A stretch of DNA of 64,000 nucleotides. It comes from Anadara kagoshimensis (Eukaryota > Mollusca > Bivalvia > Arcoida > Arcidae). The position numbers and the translations under genes are program-made. Each line of letters starts with the position of its first letter. The stretch's first letter is position 1. Positions 1-14,300 of the stretch are shown here, one piece after another. Under the pieces are notes generated by a model that saw only the letters and a program-made list of their open reading frames with translations, did no database searches and was not told the origin of the DNA. The stretch lies in contig CM037874.1 in the NCBI GenBank assembly GCA_021292105.1, forward strand, positions 9,902,502 through 9,966,501, given 5' to 3'.

Positions 1-1446
1 CGTTAGTTCAGTCACTGGCTATCCGTATCTCGACCACTCGACTGACGTGTTCTGACTCCCTCTCGTTAGTTCAGTGACTGGCTATCCGTATCTCGGCCAC
101 TCGACTGACGTGTTCTGACTCCCTCTCGTTAGTTCAGTGACTGGCTATCCGTATCTCGACCACTCGACTGACGTGTTCTGACTCCCTCTCGTTAGCTCAG
201 TCACTGGCTATCCGTATCTCGACCACTCGACTGACGTGTTCTGACTCCCTCTCGTTAGTTCAGTGACTGGCTATCCGTATCTCGACCACTCGACTGACGT
301 GTTCTGACTCCCTCTCGTTAGTTCAGTGACTGGCTATCCGTATCTCGGCCACTCGACTGACGTGTTCTGACTCCCTCTCGTTAGTTCAGTGACTGGCTAT
401 CCGTATCTCGACCACTCGACTGACGTGTTCTGACTCCCTCTCGTTAGTTCAGTGACTGGCTATCCGTATCTCGACCACTCGACTGACGTGTTCTGACTCC
501 CTCTCGTTAGTTCAGTGACTGGCTATCCGTATCTCGACCACTCGACTGACGTGTTCTGACTCCCTCTCGTTAGTTCAGTGACTGGCTATCCGTATCTCGG
601 CCACTCGACTGACGTGTTCTGACTCCCTCTCGTTAGTTCAGTGACTGGCTATCCGTATCTCGACCACTCGACTGACGTGTTCTGACTCCCTCTCGTTAGT
701 TCAGTGACTGGCTATCCGTATCTCGACCACTCGACTGACGTGTTCTGACTCCCTCTCGTTAGTTCAGTGACTGGCTATCCGTATCTCGACCACTCGACTG
801 ACGTGTTCTGACTCCCTCTCGTTAGCTCAGTCACTGGCTATCCGTATCTCGGCCACTCGACTGACGTGTTCTGACTCCCTCTCGTTAGTTCAGTGACTGG
901 CTATCCGTATCTCGACCACTCGACTGACGTGTTCTGACTCCCTCTCGTTAGTTCAGTCACTGGCTATCCGTATCTCGACCACTCGACTGACGTGTTCTGA
1001 CTCCCTCTCGTTAGTTCAGTGACTGGCTATCCGTATCTCGACCACTCGACTGACGTGTTCTGACTCCCTCTCGTTAGTTCAGTCACTGGCTATCCGTATC
1101 TCGACCACTCGACTGACGTGTTCTGACTCCCTCTCGTTAGTTCAGTGACTGGCTATCCGTATCTCGACCACTCGACTGACGTGTTCTGACTCCCTCTCGT
1201 TAGTCAGTCACTGGCTATCCGTATCTCGACCACTCGACTGACGTGTTCTGACTCCCTCTCGTTAGTTCAGTGACTGGCTATCCGTATCTCGACCATCGAC
1301 TGACGTGTTCTGACTCCCTCTCGTTAGTCAGTGACTGGCTATCCGTATCTCGACCACTCGACTGACGTGTTCTGACTCCCTCTCGTTAGTCAGTCACTGG
1401 CTATCCGTATCTCGGCCACTCGACTGACGTGTTCTGACTCCCTCTC
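1..1446. repeat. 63-bp satellite array, about 23 copies
   Basis: Direct tandem repeat of a 63-bp unit beginning CGTTAGTTCAG. The window starts inside the array, so it extends upstream. Copies 1-19 are 63 bp; copies 20-23 are 62 bp through single-base losses, as expected at an array edge. A decayed partial copy runs to about 1461. Copies differ at only a few sites: CAGTGAC or CAGTCAC, and TCGACC or TCGGCC. The GGCC variant falls in copies 2, 6, 10 and 14, giving a four-copy (252-bp) period. Copies 14-21 alternate the C and G variants with a two-copy period. All six frames are interrupted in most copies, so it is not coding. Confidence 0.97.
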
Positions 1447-1959
1447 CTTAACTCAGTCACGGTTAAACTTTTGACAGGTCTGTACTGTATATGTAGATGC
1501 AGTAAATCATGAGGCAATTACTTAGATCAATGATGTGGTGAAAATCTGATAAATAAAATTGCCCCCTCACATTAACATCCTAAATTCAAATATGATAGCC
1601 TGAAGCTTTTACATGAATGTGTGGTAAATAACAACTATTCGGGGGATATTTCACCAATTTTGGGGGGATATATCACGAAATTATGTCAAATTTGTAATGT
1701 TACACACTAAAAGTTTCATACTGTGCTTAATTGGTGACGGTAGTCATGGTTTTATATGCGCTATTTTATCAAATTATTCCATGATTTGTCACGGCTTGGT
1801 GCTCAATTCTATTTCATATTCCATTAAATTGTTATGTTCAGTATCACAGTTTTTTGTGTATTGACGTGTTACAATGCATATATATTGTTTGATTGTTGTT
1901 AAGAGTTTGCAAAATGCGTAATGACATGTAGTTGTATCAAATAATTGTATCGAATCGAC

Positions 1960-2084
1960 AGTGAATGGTTACGGATACTTCAGAAACTTAGTAGTGAAAG
2001 CGGGACTGATTTATTTAATTTATCCTACAATTACTTTAGTATGGGCCTCTGATACGGATGTTGGCAGAACTCTGGATTATCCTG
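1960..2084 (+). other. Candidate non-coding first exon with strong splice donor
   Basis: The sequence TATCCTG|GTAAGT at 2078-2090 is a near-ideal donor, in a slightly GC-richer stretch 6 kb upstream of the first coding exon. It could end a 5' UTR exon of the BAIAP3-like gene. The 5' edge is arbitrary and there is no transcript evidence; chance donors are common. Confidence 0.2.
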
Positions 2085-3919
2085 GTAAGTTTTACTGCGG
2101 TTTCGATCTTGCTGTTTTCCGTTCACAAAACTGAACAAAAGCAACTTGAACCCACAATTTTGATCTAAACATATTCAGAATCAGAAACAAACATACCAAT
2201 CTACATCCTTTTCTTATTAAGTCAAGAAATTTGATTTTTGAAAGAATTCAGAAATAACTAAACAGTGGTAATATGGGTTTTTTAATTTGTGACATTTTAG
2301 CTTTAAATGCAGTGAATACAACACAGACTAGTTAATGTAATTTTCGAAAGTCTTATCCGATAAAGGTGGTTTCTACAAAATGGTGCTATGATGGTCCCTG
2401 CATTTTCTTTGTCCAACATCTGAATATTAATGAAGTTTCAAGTGTGTGTCTATGTTTCTTGTTAGTTGGGAGTTTGACATATGGTTTGTATATGGTCCAT
2501 TTTTTTAAAAATTTTACTAAATACTATAGTAGGGTTCACATAAAAGTTTTTAAAGCCGATCACTATAATTTGCCATTTTATTATGGATATTATTATATCT
2601 AACATTTACATGTGGTCTGACGCGGTCAGTGTTCGGATCCTTATCAGCATGTGTTTACAAGCTGCTGGCTTTAGGGAGTAAGTGAAACTGTGTGTGATAA
2701 CCTTGTTCCAACTTCGTTCGATTTATAATTGAGTTTTACTGGAGTCTGGCTATTGCCATGCACACGCTATTCATATTATTTTTTTTAAACAAAACATGGT
2801 TTTACAACATTTATCTTTTAACGGATTTAATTGTTTCTTCAATTTCTCAATTCATAAGAATTATTCTCGAATTATTTCGTTAAAATTAACTCAGAAGAAG
2901 ATACGTGTTCTTAGAGTAGTATAATGTTCAAATTATTGCATTTTAAAAAGTGAAGTCATCGATAATTAATAAATGCAGATGTTGCCATCAGTTTACTTAA
3001 AATTTCATTTGTAAAATTACGTGTCGTTTTTATATCAGCCAATTTCGTTTCATTCTACTTTTAACACATATTCCTATGCCTAACACATAGTGTTTTCCGT
3101 GATTAACTCGAGTTATAATTATAGTTCTCGTTCAATCCTTTCAATTCTTTTTTTCTCGTTTTTCTGCATGCGACACACACTCGGTAATAAAACCCTGTAT
3201 ATGTATACTTCAGATAAGATCCAAGTTCAAAGTGCAATACTGTAAATCTAAAGATTCATGTCGTATCATAATTTTTCTGGAATATTTCATTCAACAATTT
3301 ATATTGAAATACGACATTTATCTTCAAAAGTAATCGTAAAGTTAAGACCATGAGACCAAACATTCTGTTCCCGCTATTTAATAATTTATGACCTAAATGA
3401 GCGAATGTAGCCAAATAAAATCAATGAGTAGCCTTGTTTCTTTTCTTTTTACTTTGATAAGTCCGCGTTCCGTATTTCCGTATCCTCTTCTAATATTACA
3501 ATGCGAAACATACTTCCTGTTGGTGAGCTAGAGCGCTCTGATTTTGATAAGCTACACACACATGCTCATGTTTTATTCCAAAGCCGCTGGAAATGAACTA
3601 AGAGGCGTCAGAGATGTAGCCTGTGTTTTGAGAAATTCCTAAGGCCTGTAGGTGATATGCATAAACAGCGATGACCTGTTGGAAGCAAATGCATCTGGTT
3701 ATGACTAGGCGGTGGTATGAATTTCTTGGTCTCCATTTTAGCAGGTAACTTACAGTATTTGTTATCTTGATTTTCCTGTCAGATAGTTCTTATATTGATA
3801 GTTTTACAGTTATTGTATGTAACTTCCAACATTTGGGATCGAAAAATAGAAATTCAATAATAAACATCAATTTTAAACGACTAAAAGAGTGGTCTTTCGG
3901 ATATGGTTAATTTTTATCC

Positions 3920-3943
3920 GGGTTGGGGGGTGGGGGTGGGGGG
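3920..3943 (+). other. G-quadruplex-type G-run cluster
   Basis: Four G runs of 3, 6, 5 and 6 separated by TT, T and T fit the canonical G3+N1-7 pattern with very short loops. It stands out in a region that is otherwise strongly AT-rich. It lies 4.1 kb upstream of the first coding exon; no function can be assigned. Confidence 0.55.
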
Positions 3944-5639
3944 TGTTTACTGATTATAAGATTCAAGTATATATGTGAGTATTAGTAGAATCTATGGATT
4001 TATCACAGTTTAATCCTTGAGATTGTTTCCAATAAATATCTAACTTTATTCTAAATAATTAGAGTTTACTTGATTCTCTTATTGTAAAATGCCCTCCTCC
4101 TGTAAGGAAATTCTTCCAGACTTTAAATAACTTAAATTTATGTATTGTTTTATTTTTTAACTTACTTTTTATTATGAATTACTGATTTACTTAACTTATT
4201 CAGATTGAAATTTCTGGAATCCATCAACATTTATTTTCTTTAAATAGTTAATCTCCATCTATTTTCTAAATATGGTAATACATGGACACGAATACACCCT
4301 AAAGGGATTGATATAAGTAGAGTATTGACATAAACATCTGATAAACACTTAAATATTTTAGTATCACAATGATCACACTCTTACAAAACTACATGCAAAG
4401 TGACATCATACACATGACATGTAATAGAAAGGGAAGAAATAGAGAATGCCAAATTCTTGACATCATGAAACATGCATTTATATTACTTGAGTTATCATTA
4501 TTGTAGTGACATGTATGTGAGATTTATAATTTATTGTTTTAAATCTATTTCATTAAGCTTTACTTGAAATAAAAATTTAAAGGATCATCACTCAGACATG
4601 TAGATAAAATTCAAAGTTCTAAATAAAAAACAGCAATGTTAATGCACACGCCAAGTAAGTGATAATTAAGAAGCTTCTCATAAGTAAGTTTAGAACAAAA
4701 CTAGAATCCAAGATTTCTCCATAAAATGGCACAGGAAAACAATTTGGATAGTATTTCTGTAGTGGTTCATTTTTATTTTTCTAATATGTGCATTACCTAT
4801 AGACAGGCTTTACCCGCTGTACCTTTGGCTTGGTAAGATTTGTCAATAAAAACAGACATCATGTAGTGCTATGTAACTGGCTTAAGAATCAAGAACTATA
4901 CAAACAAAAAGCTTTAAGAAATTTACTATTAAGATGGTCATGGAAATGATGTGTAGGCTGTACCCTGATTGGTCCGCTCAGTTTAGAGATAGGTGATATA
5001 TTATGATATGATATATATATAACACATGCTGTAAAACACTGTACATTTTGTACCACTTTGTACATGTATTAGATATAATGTACACTGTTAAACATTGATA
5101 ACGATCATTGTAGAAAAGTTTGATTTGGCTCTAATTTAAAGTAAAAAGTCTTATTATTCAGCAGTGTTCATTCTAGAATGGGAAATGGGGTCATTAAACC
5201 CTTATTTTTCCAAAATGGCCGCAATGTTAAGGCCTTAATAGACAATATTTATCCTTACATGAATTCATATAAAAATATTGATGCTATCAAGTTGTAATTA
5301 TGGTGTTTTAGATGAAAGTTTTTTGAAAATGCCCCTTATAAATCATCTAAACTCTAAAATTAAGATAAAATTAAGAAAGAATCACTTAAAAAGGTTTAGG
5401 AATCTATTCATGAAACATCCTATAGTAAATACAGCACTATATGTTTGTAGACACATGGCAGTTATGAAGGATTGACTGTACTATATGATTAGGCTAGACT
5501 ATTAAAAATTCCATTGACACTTGATTGTAGTCAATTCATGTTACAACTTATAGTAATGTCTGAGGAGATTAAATGTTATTTAAGTTCATCAATCTTTAAT
5601 AAATGTCATGATGTGATATATTGTACTCAGTGGGTAGAG

Positions 5640-6240
5640 ATTAAATATGAAATGAATGAGGCTAATATTTGGGATCTTGTCTTTGAAGATCAGGTTCAAA
5701 GTGATAATTTGTTTAGTAACATTCTTTTAAAATTTTATTGTCTTTGAAGAAATTTCTTGAAAAAATTGAAATATAAAGGCTAATATTTAGGATCTTTGTT
5801 TTTGAAGATCAGACTCACAGTTATAATCTGTTATACTTTCTTTTAGAATTTGTCCTTAAAGTTGAAATAAAGAGGGTAATATTTGGGAGCTAACAATCTT
5901 TGAAGATAGCTTAGTGTCATATATTGTTTTGTCTTTGAAGAAATTCCTTAAAGTTGAAATATAAAGGCTAATATTTGGAAACATGCCCAAGAAAATCAGG
6001 TTCACAGTTAAAATTTGTTACATCTTCTTTTGGAATTTCAATGTATTTGAAGAAATTCCTTGATTTTTAAATATAGTAATATTTGGGACCTTGTCTATGA
6101 AGATAGCCCAGTGTCATATTTTGTTTTGTCTGTAAAAAATTCTTGAAGTTGAAATAAAAAGGTTAAATATTTAGGAGCTTGTCTTTGAAGATTGCTTACA
6201 GGGTCATAGTTTGCTTTTGAACATGTCTTGGAAGATGGAT
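5640..6240. repeat. Degenerate minisatellite, unit about 90-115 bp
   Basis: Six to seven decayed copies of a unit that contains 'GCTAATATTTGGGA', 'TTGTCTTTGAAGAT', 'TTGTCTTTGAAGAAATTCC' and 'GTTGAAATATAAAG' in that order. Copies differ in length and sequence, so the array is old. The two short ORFs at 5278-5747 overlap its left end and show no family signature. Confidence 0.7.
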
Positions 6241-8069
6241 TGTAAGTTATTGTTGATATAATTTATGTCAGTATTTGTCTGAAGAAATTGCTTATACAGC
6301 ATTCAAATAAAATTTAAAACTTTTCTTCGAAGAATACTCAGAAATTTAATAAGAGATCTAATAAGAGAAGTTAATATAATAACATCTTGCTTTTCTTAGA
6401 TTTGAAGTTAATCAGGCCAATACTTTGAGCTTGTCTTCATGACTCAGCAGATATATCAGGTATGCCATAGATAGAATGCCCATAGGATTTTTTTTTTGTA
6501 CATCTTGTTTGTTGATAAACTGTCTGCAACATTTTTCCTAATTTGTCATATATTTTTCTTTTTTAAGCTAAGGATTCCATATTTGGGGCAGGTAGACAGT
6601 TTTCATGAGAACCTGACCTTGACCTTTGAACTACTTACCTAATTCATGGCTGGTAGACCATATTGCTTCACTGGCTGCACATCTTGTTTGTTTTAGATGT
6701 TGATTTAGAAACCACACATGTCTAACACCTGTTGCTATTCTAGCTTACTGGACTATTAATATCAGTTATAGTGAGTTAACATTAAACTAATAAAAATTCA
6801 AAATGAAAATTAGCTGTGAAAAAAATTCTAAGAACTCTTTTTATGAACCTGAACCCTGAACTATAAATAATCAATGTAAGGCCTACTTTCTTTGATTTTA
6901 TTGGAAATATTCATCTAGGTTTTCACTGTCAATTCTTCAATAAACATATGTGTATAAGCATATAGCATATTTTTTCAGAATATGACTTATAAATCTTCTT
7001 AGAATGGATATTTCTTTAGAAACAAGTGATGGAATTATCTTATTCATTGTATGAGTAGATGAAACAGGGTTATATAGGAATCATCCTGTCTGTCCGCCCG
7101 TCTATCTGTCCATCCCTCTTTCAGTTTATCCATCCCAATATTGTTTCCACTATATACCTTCTATCTCTATAGATGGACTCTGATCAAACTTGGCACAAAT
7201 GTGAACCAGCATGAGAAGATGGTCCTCATACCAAATTTTCATTTATTAAATTCATCAGTCAAGGGTCAAGACCACAAGGTCAATTGTAAATTTTAGAAAT
7301 AACAAATCCTCAATGTTGAGGATAGGGTGGGGTATCTGTCTCTCAGTGGACTGATCTAGTTTCACTATATTTATATGTATAATATATTGAAATCATATAA
7401 AGAAAAATATGAACAGTTGGATAGTGTTTAATTATACTATCTTAGTGTTAATCTTTATGCTTAAACACTTAATGTTTCGTCAAGTTGATTGAACCCTTAA
7501 TGATTCAGCTATCTCTTCATCACTAATATGCTATCAATAATTTTGTATCGTAAGGTTGACAATGTGAAAATATGTGTCAGTGATCATGTTCATTTTTATT
7601 TTTTTATTTTATATTTTGGCTATGTTTATTAATTTTTTTATTTTTAATATTTATATAGTTTTGGTGTATTATATATTTATAACATTGTCTAGGTTTCCAC
7701 AATTCAAAAATTATTAGTAGCCAAATTTCCAAATTTTTTGAAAATATAGTGTTTTTTAAAGTAATTTTTCACAAATTTGCTAAAATAGGTTACTTTTTGA
7801 AAGAATTTCTCAGAAACTAGTAGCCAATGGCGATTTTGGCTACCAGGAATGGAAACATAGATTGTATATTTCATTATATTGATTTCAACAGATGGTATAT
7901 TTTTATTGTAGCCTGTTTGGGCCCCTAGATAACACCTTAACACCTTAAGACAACATGCTAACCCGTCCCACCTTCTGTTATAAATATTTTGAAATCCATG
8001 CTTAAGTTTATTTTTGATATCACTATAAATACACCATACACCTTGCATAAAAATCAAAATCATTTTAAA
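6241..8069. other. Gene-poor stretch before the first coding exon
   Basis: No exon seen apart from the possible 5' extension of exon 1. An in-frame ATG at 7998 lies 24 codons upstream of the chosen start. The 7080-7330 part is a dispersed repeat, listed separately. Confidence 0.5.
7080..7330 (+). repeat. Dispersed 'GATCAAACTTGG' repeat
   Basis: A pyrimidine-rich CTGTCTGTCCGCCCGTCTATC opening is followed by GATCAAACTTGGCACAAATG, AACCAGCATGAGAAGATG and a 'GGTCAAGACCACAAGGTCA' segment. The same order recurs at 10745-10965 and 20610-20810. I recognise this as a common molluscan interspersed repeat; class unknown. Confidence 0.65.
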
Positions 8070-8345
8070 ATGTCGAGCTTACCGTGTTCACCACATGCAT
8101 CAATGCCAACTTTCATGACATGCTCGTGTACTTCATCTCGACCATGTGAAAATTGTCTTACTTCCATCAGTTCACCAGTATATAGAAGGAGTTTTATATC
8201 AAGGCTTAAGAGGAATTTTTCCAGAGGAAGGTCATTTTTTCAGAGACGGCGGAAAAGTTCTCACGATTGTTTGGATGAATATAGATTCAATATTGGTAGA
8301 AGACTGAGCAATGCATCCAGGGACAGTTTGCTACTTCAATCTGAG
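8070..8345 (+). CDS. Exon 1, residues 1-92: Cys-rich and basic N-terminus
   Basis: Opens with five Cys between residues 6 and 29 (C6, C18, C20, C26, C29), then a basic stretch at 39-62 (RRSFISRLKRNF ... FFQRRRK). These could bind acidic lipids or be palmitoylated (inference). Donor is GAG|GTCAGA, weaker than the other donors of this gene, phase 0. The join to exon 2 is supported by phase and by the lack of any better donor before the TAA at 8355. Confidence 0.75.
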
Positions 8346-11300
8346 GTCAGAAAATAAAGCTGTTTAATTATACCTTCTTTAGTGTTTTTGGTATAGATTA
8401 GAGATTAGATTTTCTCTGTTTGGTAACTTTATAGCTAGTTATGAACCCTAAATGAAAGGGGGAGGGGATACCGTGTTTACATTTTGTCCAACACAGGAAC
8501 AATCTTTGGGTAGAGTTGGTGTTTCATTGGCTATTGACATTTTTATCATGCAAATGATTTAGAATTTCCGAGTTTGGGTTTCATTTTCTGGGACACTTTT
8601 GAAATAACATCCCATTTCAGTTATAACTTGGTTTTAGGTGTTTGGATTCAGTTATATAATTTAATAGAATGAGTTTCCATAAAGTAAATTAAATAACCAA
8701 ATCTAATAAAATTTAATTATTTTTAAAATAATTATACAGTCAGTGTAATTTGAGATTAATACAGAGACCATGAAATTAAGCCCAAATAATAAAAGCAAGT
8801 ATAACTTTGTTAGCTTAAGTAAAAATATTAATACCCAGGCTTGAAGTCCTTCTATAGTATTGTGCCCCATCTGATCAAAACTTAGTGTGAAGAATTTCGT
8901 CAGTTGTATTGTTAAAGCAGTTTTTTTTCTCCAGGCACTCTGGTTTCCTCCACCATCCTTGTTTTTTGATGCATAATTGTGTATACCTGTATACTAAGTA
9001 TAGATAAGTTGTAAGAGTGTAGAGCTCAGTTGAATTGTGTTGGTTTGATACTTGACAGGTCTCTTGTTTGAACAATTTTTTTTAAAAAGCTCATGACCCA
9101 AACCCCTGTAGAGAAGATCAAGTTTCAAACCCAAACCCTTGGCTAGGAAATCCAGTTTCAAACCCAAACCCCTGTAGAGAAGATCAAGTTTCAAACCCAA
9201 ACCCTTGACTAGGAAATCCAGTTTCAAACCCAAACCCTTGACTAGGAAATCCAGTTTCAAACCCAAACCCTTGACTAGGAAATCCAGTTTCAAACCCCAA
9301 ACCCATGACTAGGAAATCCAGTTCAAACCCCAAACCCTTGACTAGGAAATCCAGTTTCAAACCCTAAACCCTTGACTAGGAAATCCAGTTTCAAACCCTA
9401 AACCCTTGACTAGGAAATTCAGTTTCAAACCCCAAACCTTTGACTAGGAAATCCAGGTTCAAACTCCAAAAATCTAATTCATCTGTGTATTACAATTATT
9501 ATATACCCTAAACATGCTAAATCAGAAGAGAAATTTGCAGGTAGAAAAATGTGTGTAGTGTAAAAAATTATCAATACATTTACAAATTTATGTATTGATT
9601 GCACATAACAGATTTTTGCCCCAAGTCATTTCCGCACTTTTAAATGTCAATATTTACTCAGGGTTTTGGTGTATCTTGGTTATGTCAAGTGTCTCCTATA
9701 AAATTCCACATGTTCTGAGTGGTGTACAAATGATATATAGCCATTTAAAAGGTGTGCTGTTTTATTGCAATCATTTATTAAGATATTATCGTAACTCTTC
9801 ATTGGTTATTTAAATTTAACATAGTTTCTGATTGGCTGTCTGTCTAATGGTCCTTATTTTTCACTTTTAGGTTTCATTTAGATGCATTAGATGTAAAAGG
9901 TTTTAACAGATTCATGACTATCCTGTTTAATTTTGTAAATTTTTGATCTATTTGGAAAAAGTAAATCTTTGTGACAATGCAATAAAAATAAATGTATAGG
10001 GTTGATTCATGTCTGAACACTCCTGGTAATTCTGAAATTTGAGATAATAAGTGCCCATAAATTGGCATGTTTAACTTAAAATTTGCCAATTGTCAGTCGA
10101 TTCTGAACTTTCTGTCTATAGATAAAAATTTACATGAAATTTGTATCATTAGTCTATTTTATTGAAAGTTTTGTTATGTAACCTTTTATGTGAATTTAAT
10201 TTGGTTTATCATGTTTAGACATTTTACATATGCATTTCAAGATGTTAACTGAGGTAATTGGTTGTAGGATATTTGAATGGATGTTACTTTCTGATGGCAT
10301 ATGTATAGTTTTAGCATATTTACAGGGGGAGTGGGGGTTGGATTAGGTAGGTTTTATTTTGGTTTTCATTTGAAAAGACCATGAGTAAATCATATGTAAA
10401 TGTACATATATTTGGAGAAAAATAAGATGTGAGTAACCATTGTGAAGTCAATACTGTGTAGTTTTAGTATTTTAAGAAGGGGGTAGGTTTTATTTGGTTC
10501 ATATTCAGACAGTCCATAAGAAAATGTATATATATTTAAAGAAAACACCGATATTATTACCCTATATTGGTGTTTGTAAGGTCATGCCCACCAAAGAATC
10601 AAACATGCTATCTACAAAAAAATTGTTCACAGCAATAAACTTTTACTAGATTTAAATGATTTTACAGCAGGCCTCATTGTCATGTTTCTCTATAATCTGC
10701 CTTTATTTATACTCCTGAAAACTGAGCTTATGGGGAAATAGAGGAATCAACATGTCTGCCTGTCTGTTGGATGATCTGTCTTGCCATGTAAAAACATATT
10801 CACACCATAACTCCGAAATCTATGAATGGATTTTGATCAAACTTTGCGTAAACGTATACCAACATGAGATGATGTGTTCCATACCATATAAGGTTAGAGT
10901 AACAAGGTCAAATCTAAGTTTGGGGGCTAGGGGGTTATTTGACCCTCATAAGACACTTTTATAAGTTTGTGGATTTACTAATAAACAATGTTGTGCTTTT
11001 TTCTTTAGAGTAATTTTAATTTTCTTCCACAAGTCCTCTTCTAGGCTCCTATCAAATTTCAAACTGGTCAAGTGTAAATTTTAAGTGGATCAAATTAAAA
11101 CAATTGAAACAGTGAGTTATTAAAACAATTATCCCATCTATTATTCCATTATGAATCAATATATTGGTACTTTAATTAAAACAGAATCAGTAGAATTATA
11201 AATCATTATCTGTATGCCCTTAAATAAAACTTGTGTTAGCTAGCTACCATTTCAAGTATTGAGTCACTCAGTTTCTATGGATACCAAGTAAAGCTTGTAT

Positions 11301-14300
11301 TTTATGACAGGATTTTATTCCTAGTTAAATAACATTTATCATTTAACATAATATCGGCATTAAAACAAGTGATTTGTAAGTTGAGCATTCAATGTTTACT
11401 GGTATATTAGGTAATTGCTTATCTCATTTTTTGGGAAGGATAAACGGAGTGGACCAGCGTAACACATGACAGGGATATATATAGGGTCCTTGTAACACAT
11501 AATACCTCATAAAGTTAATGTGAAAATACTGTATCCAATATATATGACATTTCAAAAGTTGATGTTGTCCTGTATGTAAAAGTTGTTATTCGAGGAACTT
11601 GTGACATAAACATTTTTCAAAATGTTCTTCACAAATGTTTAAGGATATTCATTATCACATTGTATGCTGGCAGAATCATTATAACCATATTTTCTATATA
11701 CATGTACCTTGTGAAGTGATAGTTGTTATTTCAGGAACTTGTGACACATACATTTTTTAACAATGTTCTTCACAAATGTTTAAGGATATTCATTATCACA
11801 TTGGCAGAACCATTATAACTATATTTCTAATGTACCAGGGCCTTGTGAAGTGATAGTCTTCAATGTCTGCAAAATTGAATTTTATCACTATGTTTAAATT
11901 TTCATAGGATTTAACATCAACACTGAACATACACATTTGTGTTTGAAGTGGTATGGTAGCCTTCAATCTGTTTCTGCAAATATTCATTGTATCACTGATA
12001 AATTTACCAGTTCATAGAATTTAACATAGAATCAACATACAGAGTTGTGTTTTGAACCTTAAATCTTTGTTTCTGCAAGTATACATTGTATCACTGGTAA
12101 ATTTACCAGTTTGTGGGATTTAACATAGAATCAACATAGTATTACAAAATTGTGTTTTCAGTTAAACAACCATTATGGTTTATGTAAGTACATCTGTATA
12201 TACTTGTATACTAGATAGATACAGTAAAACCTTGATTTATCACCACCATTTGTTCAGTCACATTTTGACATAATAAAGGGCGTTTGCCATAAATCGAGAA
12301 AAAAAATGGATTTTTGGACTTGGAAATATTTGTTCAGTCAAAGTTTGGCAATATAGAGGGGTTTTGGCATTATAGAGGGATTTGCCATATAACAAGGGAG
12401 GCTTATAATAAAACATTTAAAAATGAATTTTTTAACTTGGAAATATTTGTTTATTCAAATTTTAGCATTTTTTTTTTTTTTTTTTTGATAAATTTAGGGA
12501 GGCTTTATATGAAGAAAAATAGAAAAAGAAATGGATTTTCAGACTTGGAAATAGTGTGGTGATAAGTGAGGTGACAAAGTTATTGAGTTGCATTATAACA
12601 AGATTTTACTGTCGTTTCAATTTAATTTATTTTAAAGTTGAAAGTTATTTACAGTTTTTATGTGTTGAATTTTTTTTATTTACATTTAAATATATTTCTC
12701 ACATTACAGAATTAGTTTAAATTTCAAATTTAAAGTTATCTTTACAAAGTATTTTTCATCAGTTTGTTATTTATGGATTATGACTATATGTTCAACTTTA
12801 TTCATGCCATCAGTTTATCATTGATATGGTGGTTGTGTCCTATTTTAATTACATGTAAACCAGTGTTTATATTATATATTGAAAGTTTGTTGCTGCAGGG
12901 ATCTATACAATTCTGCTACATTAAAGCATTCATATATATATGAGAATTTACCTGAAGTACAGAACAGACTGTAATTGAAGCTTTTTTTGAAATGACAGGA
13001 TTTCACAACATTATTAATTTCTATATATATATATATATTTATTTTTTGAGGCATACACTAAAAGTTTAGTATGATAACAAGCATGTTGGTTATATACATG
13101 TTTCGATTATCAATTTTGTTTTTAAATTGTGACACGCAGTGTTAAAATTTAAAAAAGAAAATACTTGAGAATTGAATTATTTAGTTTAAAATCATTTCAT
13201 TTTTTGGTGAGAATACTATAAGAAATATGATAAATGTCTAATCACCTAATTGTGCTGAAATTTTAAAAGTGTCAAAATTGTATTATTTTTATATATATAT
13301 AGCTACAGATAGTTTGATTTGTAGTACTCTCCTTGACCTTCTAGATCAGGCTGTTAAAGGTCCAATGTTGGATGGATTATGAATTAATGTATGTTTCTGA
13401 ATCAGTTTCATGGTAACTATGGATAAATCTCATGTTGTCATTATTCAAATGAAACTTAAACAATTCTGTTGATTTTGTGCTCTTATATGGAAGATTTTTA
13501 TTTGTGGAATCTTAAAGCTGTGAATTCAACATTCCATGGAGTAAGTTTTCACTCATTTTAACCATCTTCATATGTAATTATGTTTTATGTGTGATATACT
13601 CAGTGTTTACCATCTCTATCCATTTTGCCTTCCAATTTTAATTTCAAAATTACATTCACAAAGTGCAACAAACCTATCATCATATCCACATAATCTCTGT
13701 CAAAGTCCAATCTGGTTTCCTCTAACATCTCGGAACTGATGACATGTCAATATAAGTGAAAAAATCTTGAATGGGGTATGAAACACCATTACTTTACTCC
13801 ATTCTATCAGTGTCCAATGTTAAGGTCAAGAGGCATATGCAATCTCTATAAAATTTGTATATAAACATACAAGTAAGCTATCTGGTAACACTTGCCAGGA
13901 CTATTGCTTACTATGCATACTCGAACATTAGACCATTGCTGAACATAAAAATTGAACATGATCATTGCTGATGATGAATACTTGAGACACTTAAGTTGTC
14001 TTTATTGGAATTTTTTGGTGTTTAATATATTGAAAGATATTGATAAGATACAGGACAAGTTTGAATTTGAGTATACTTTTTATATATAGTTTTTTCATAG
14101 CAATGGTTTTATTCAAATATTCTTGCTCAGCAATGTTTTGGTTCAAGTATTCATGTTCAGCAATGGTCATGTTCAAGCATTTATGCTCAGCAATGATCTT
14201 GTTTAAGTATTCATGGTAAGCAATGATGGTCTTGTTCAAGTATTCATGCTCAGAATACTCTATTGTTTATGCTCAGCAATGTTATTCTTCAAATATTCAT

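Larger units (their letters stand above)
1447..5639. other. Gene-poor upstream region
   Basis: No coding exon seen. The sequence is AT-rich with short ORFs lacking domain signatures. It may contain the promoter and 5' UTR of the gene that starts at 8070, but no core promoter can be placed. A candidate non-coding exon end and a G-run cluster are listed separately. Confidence 0.6.
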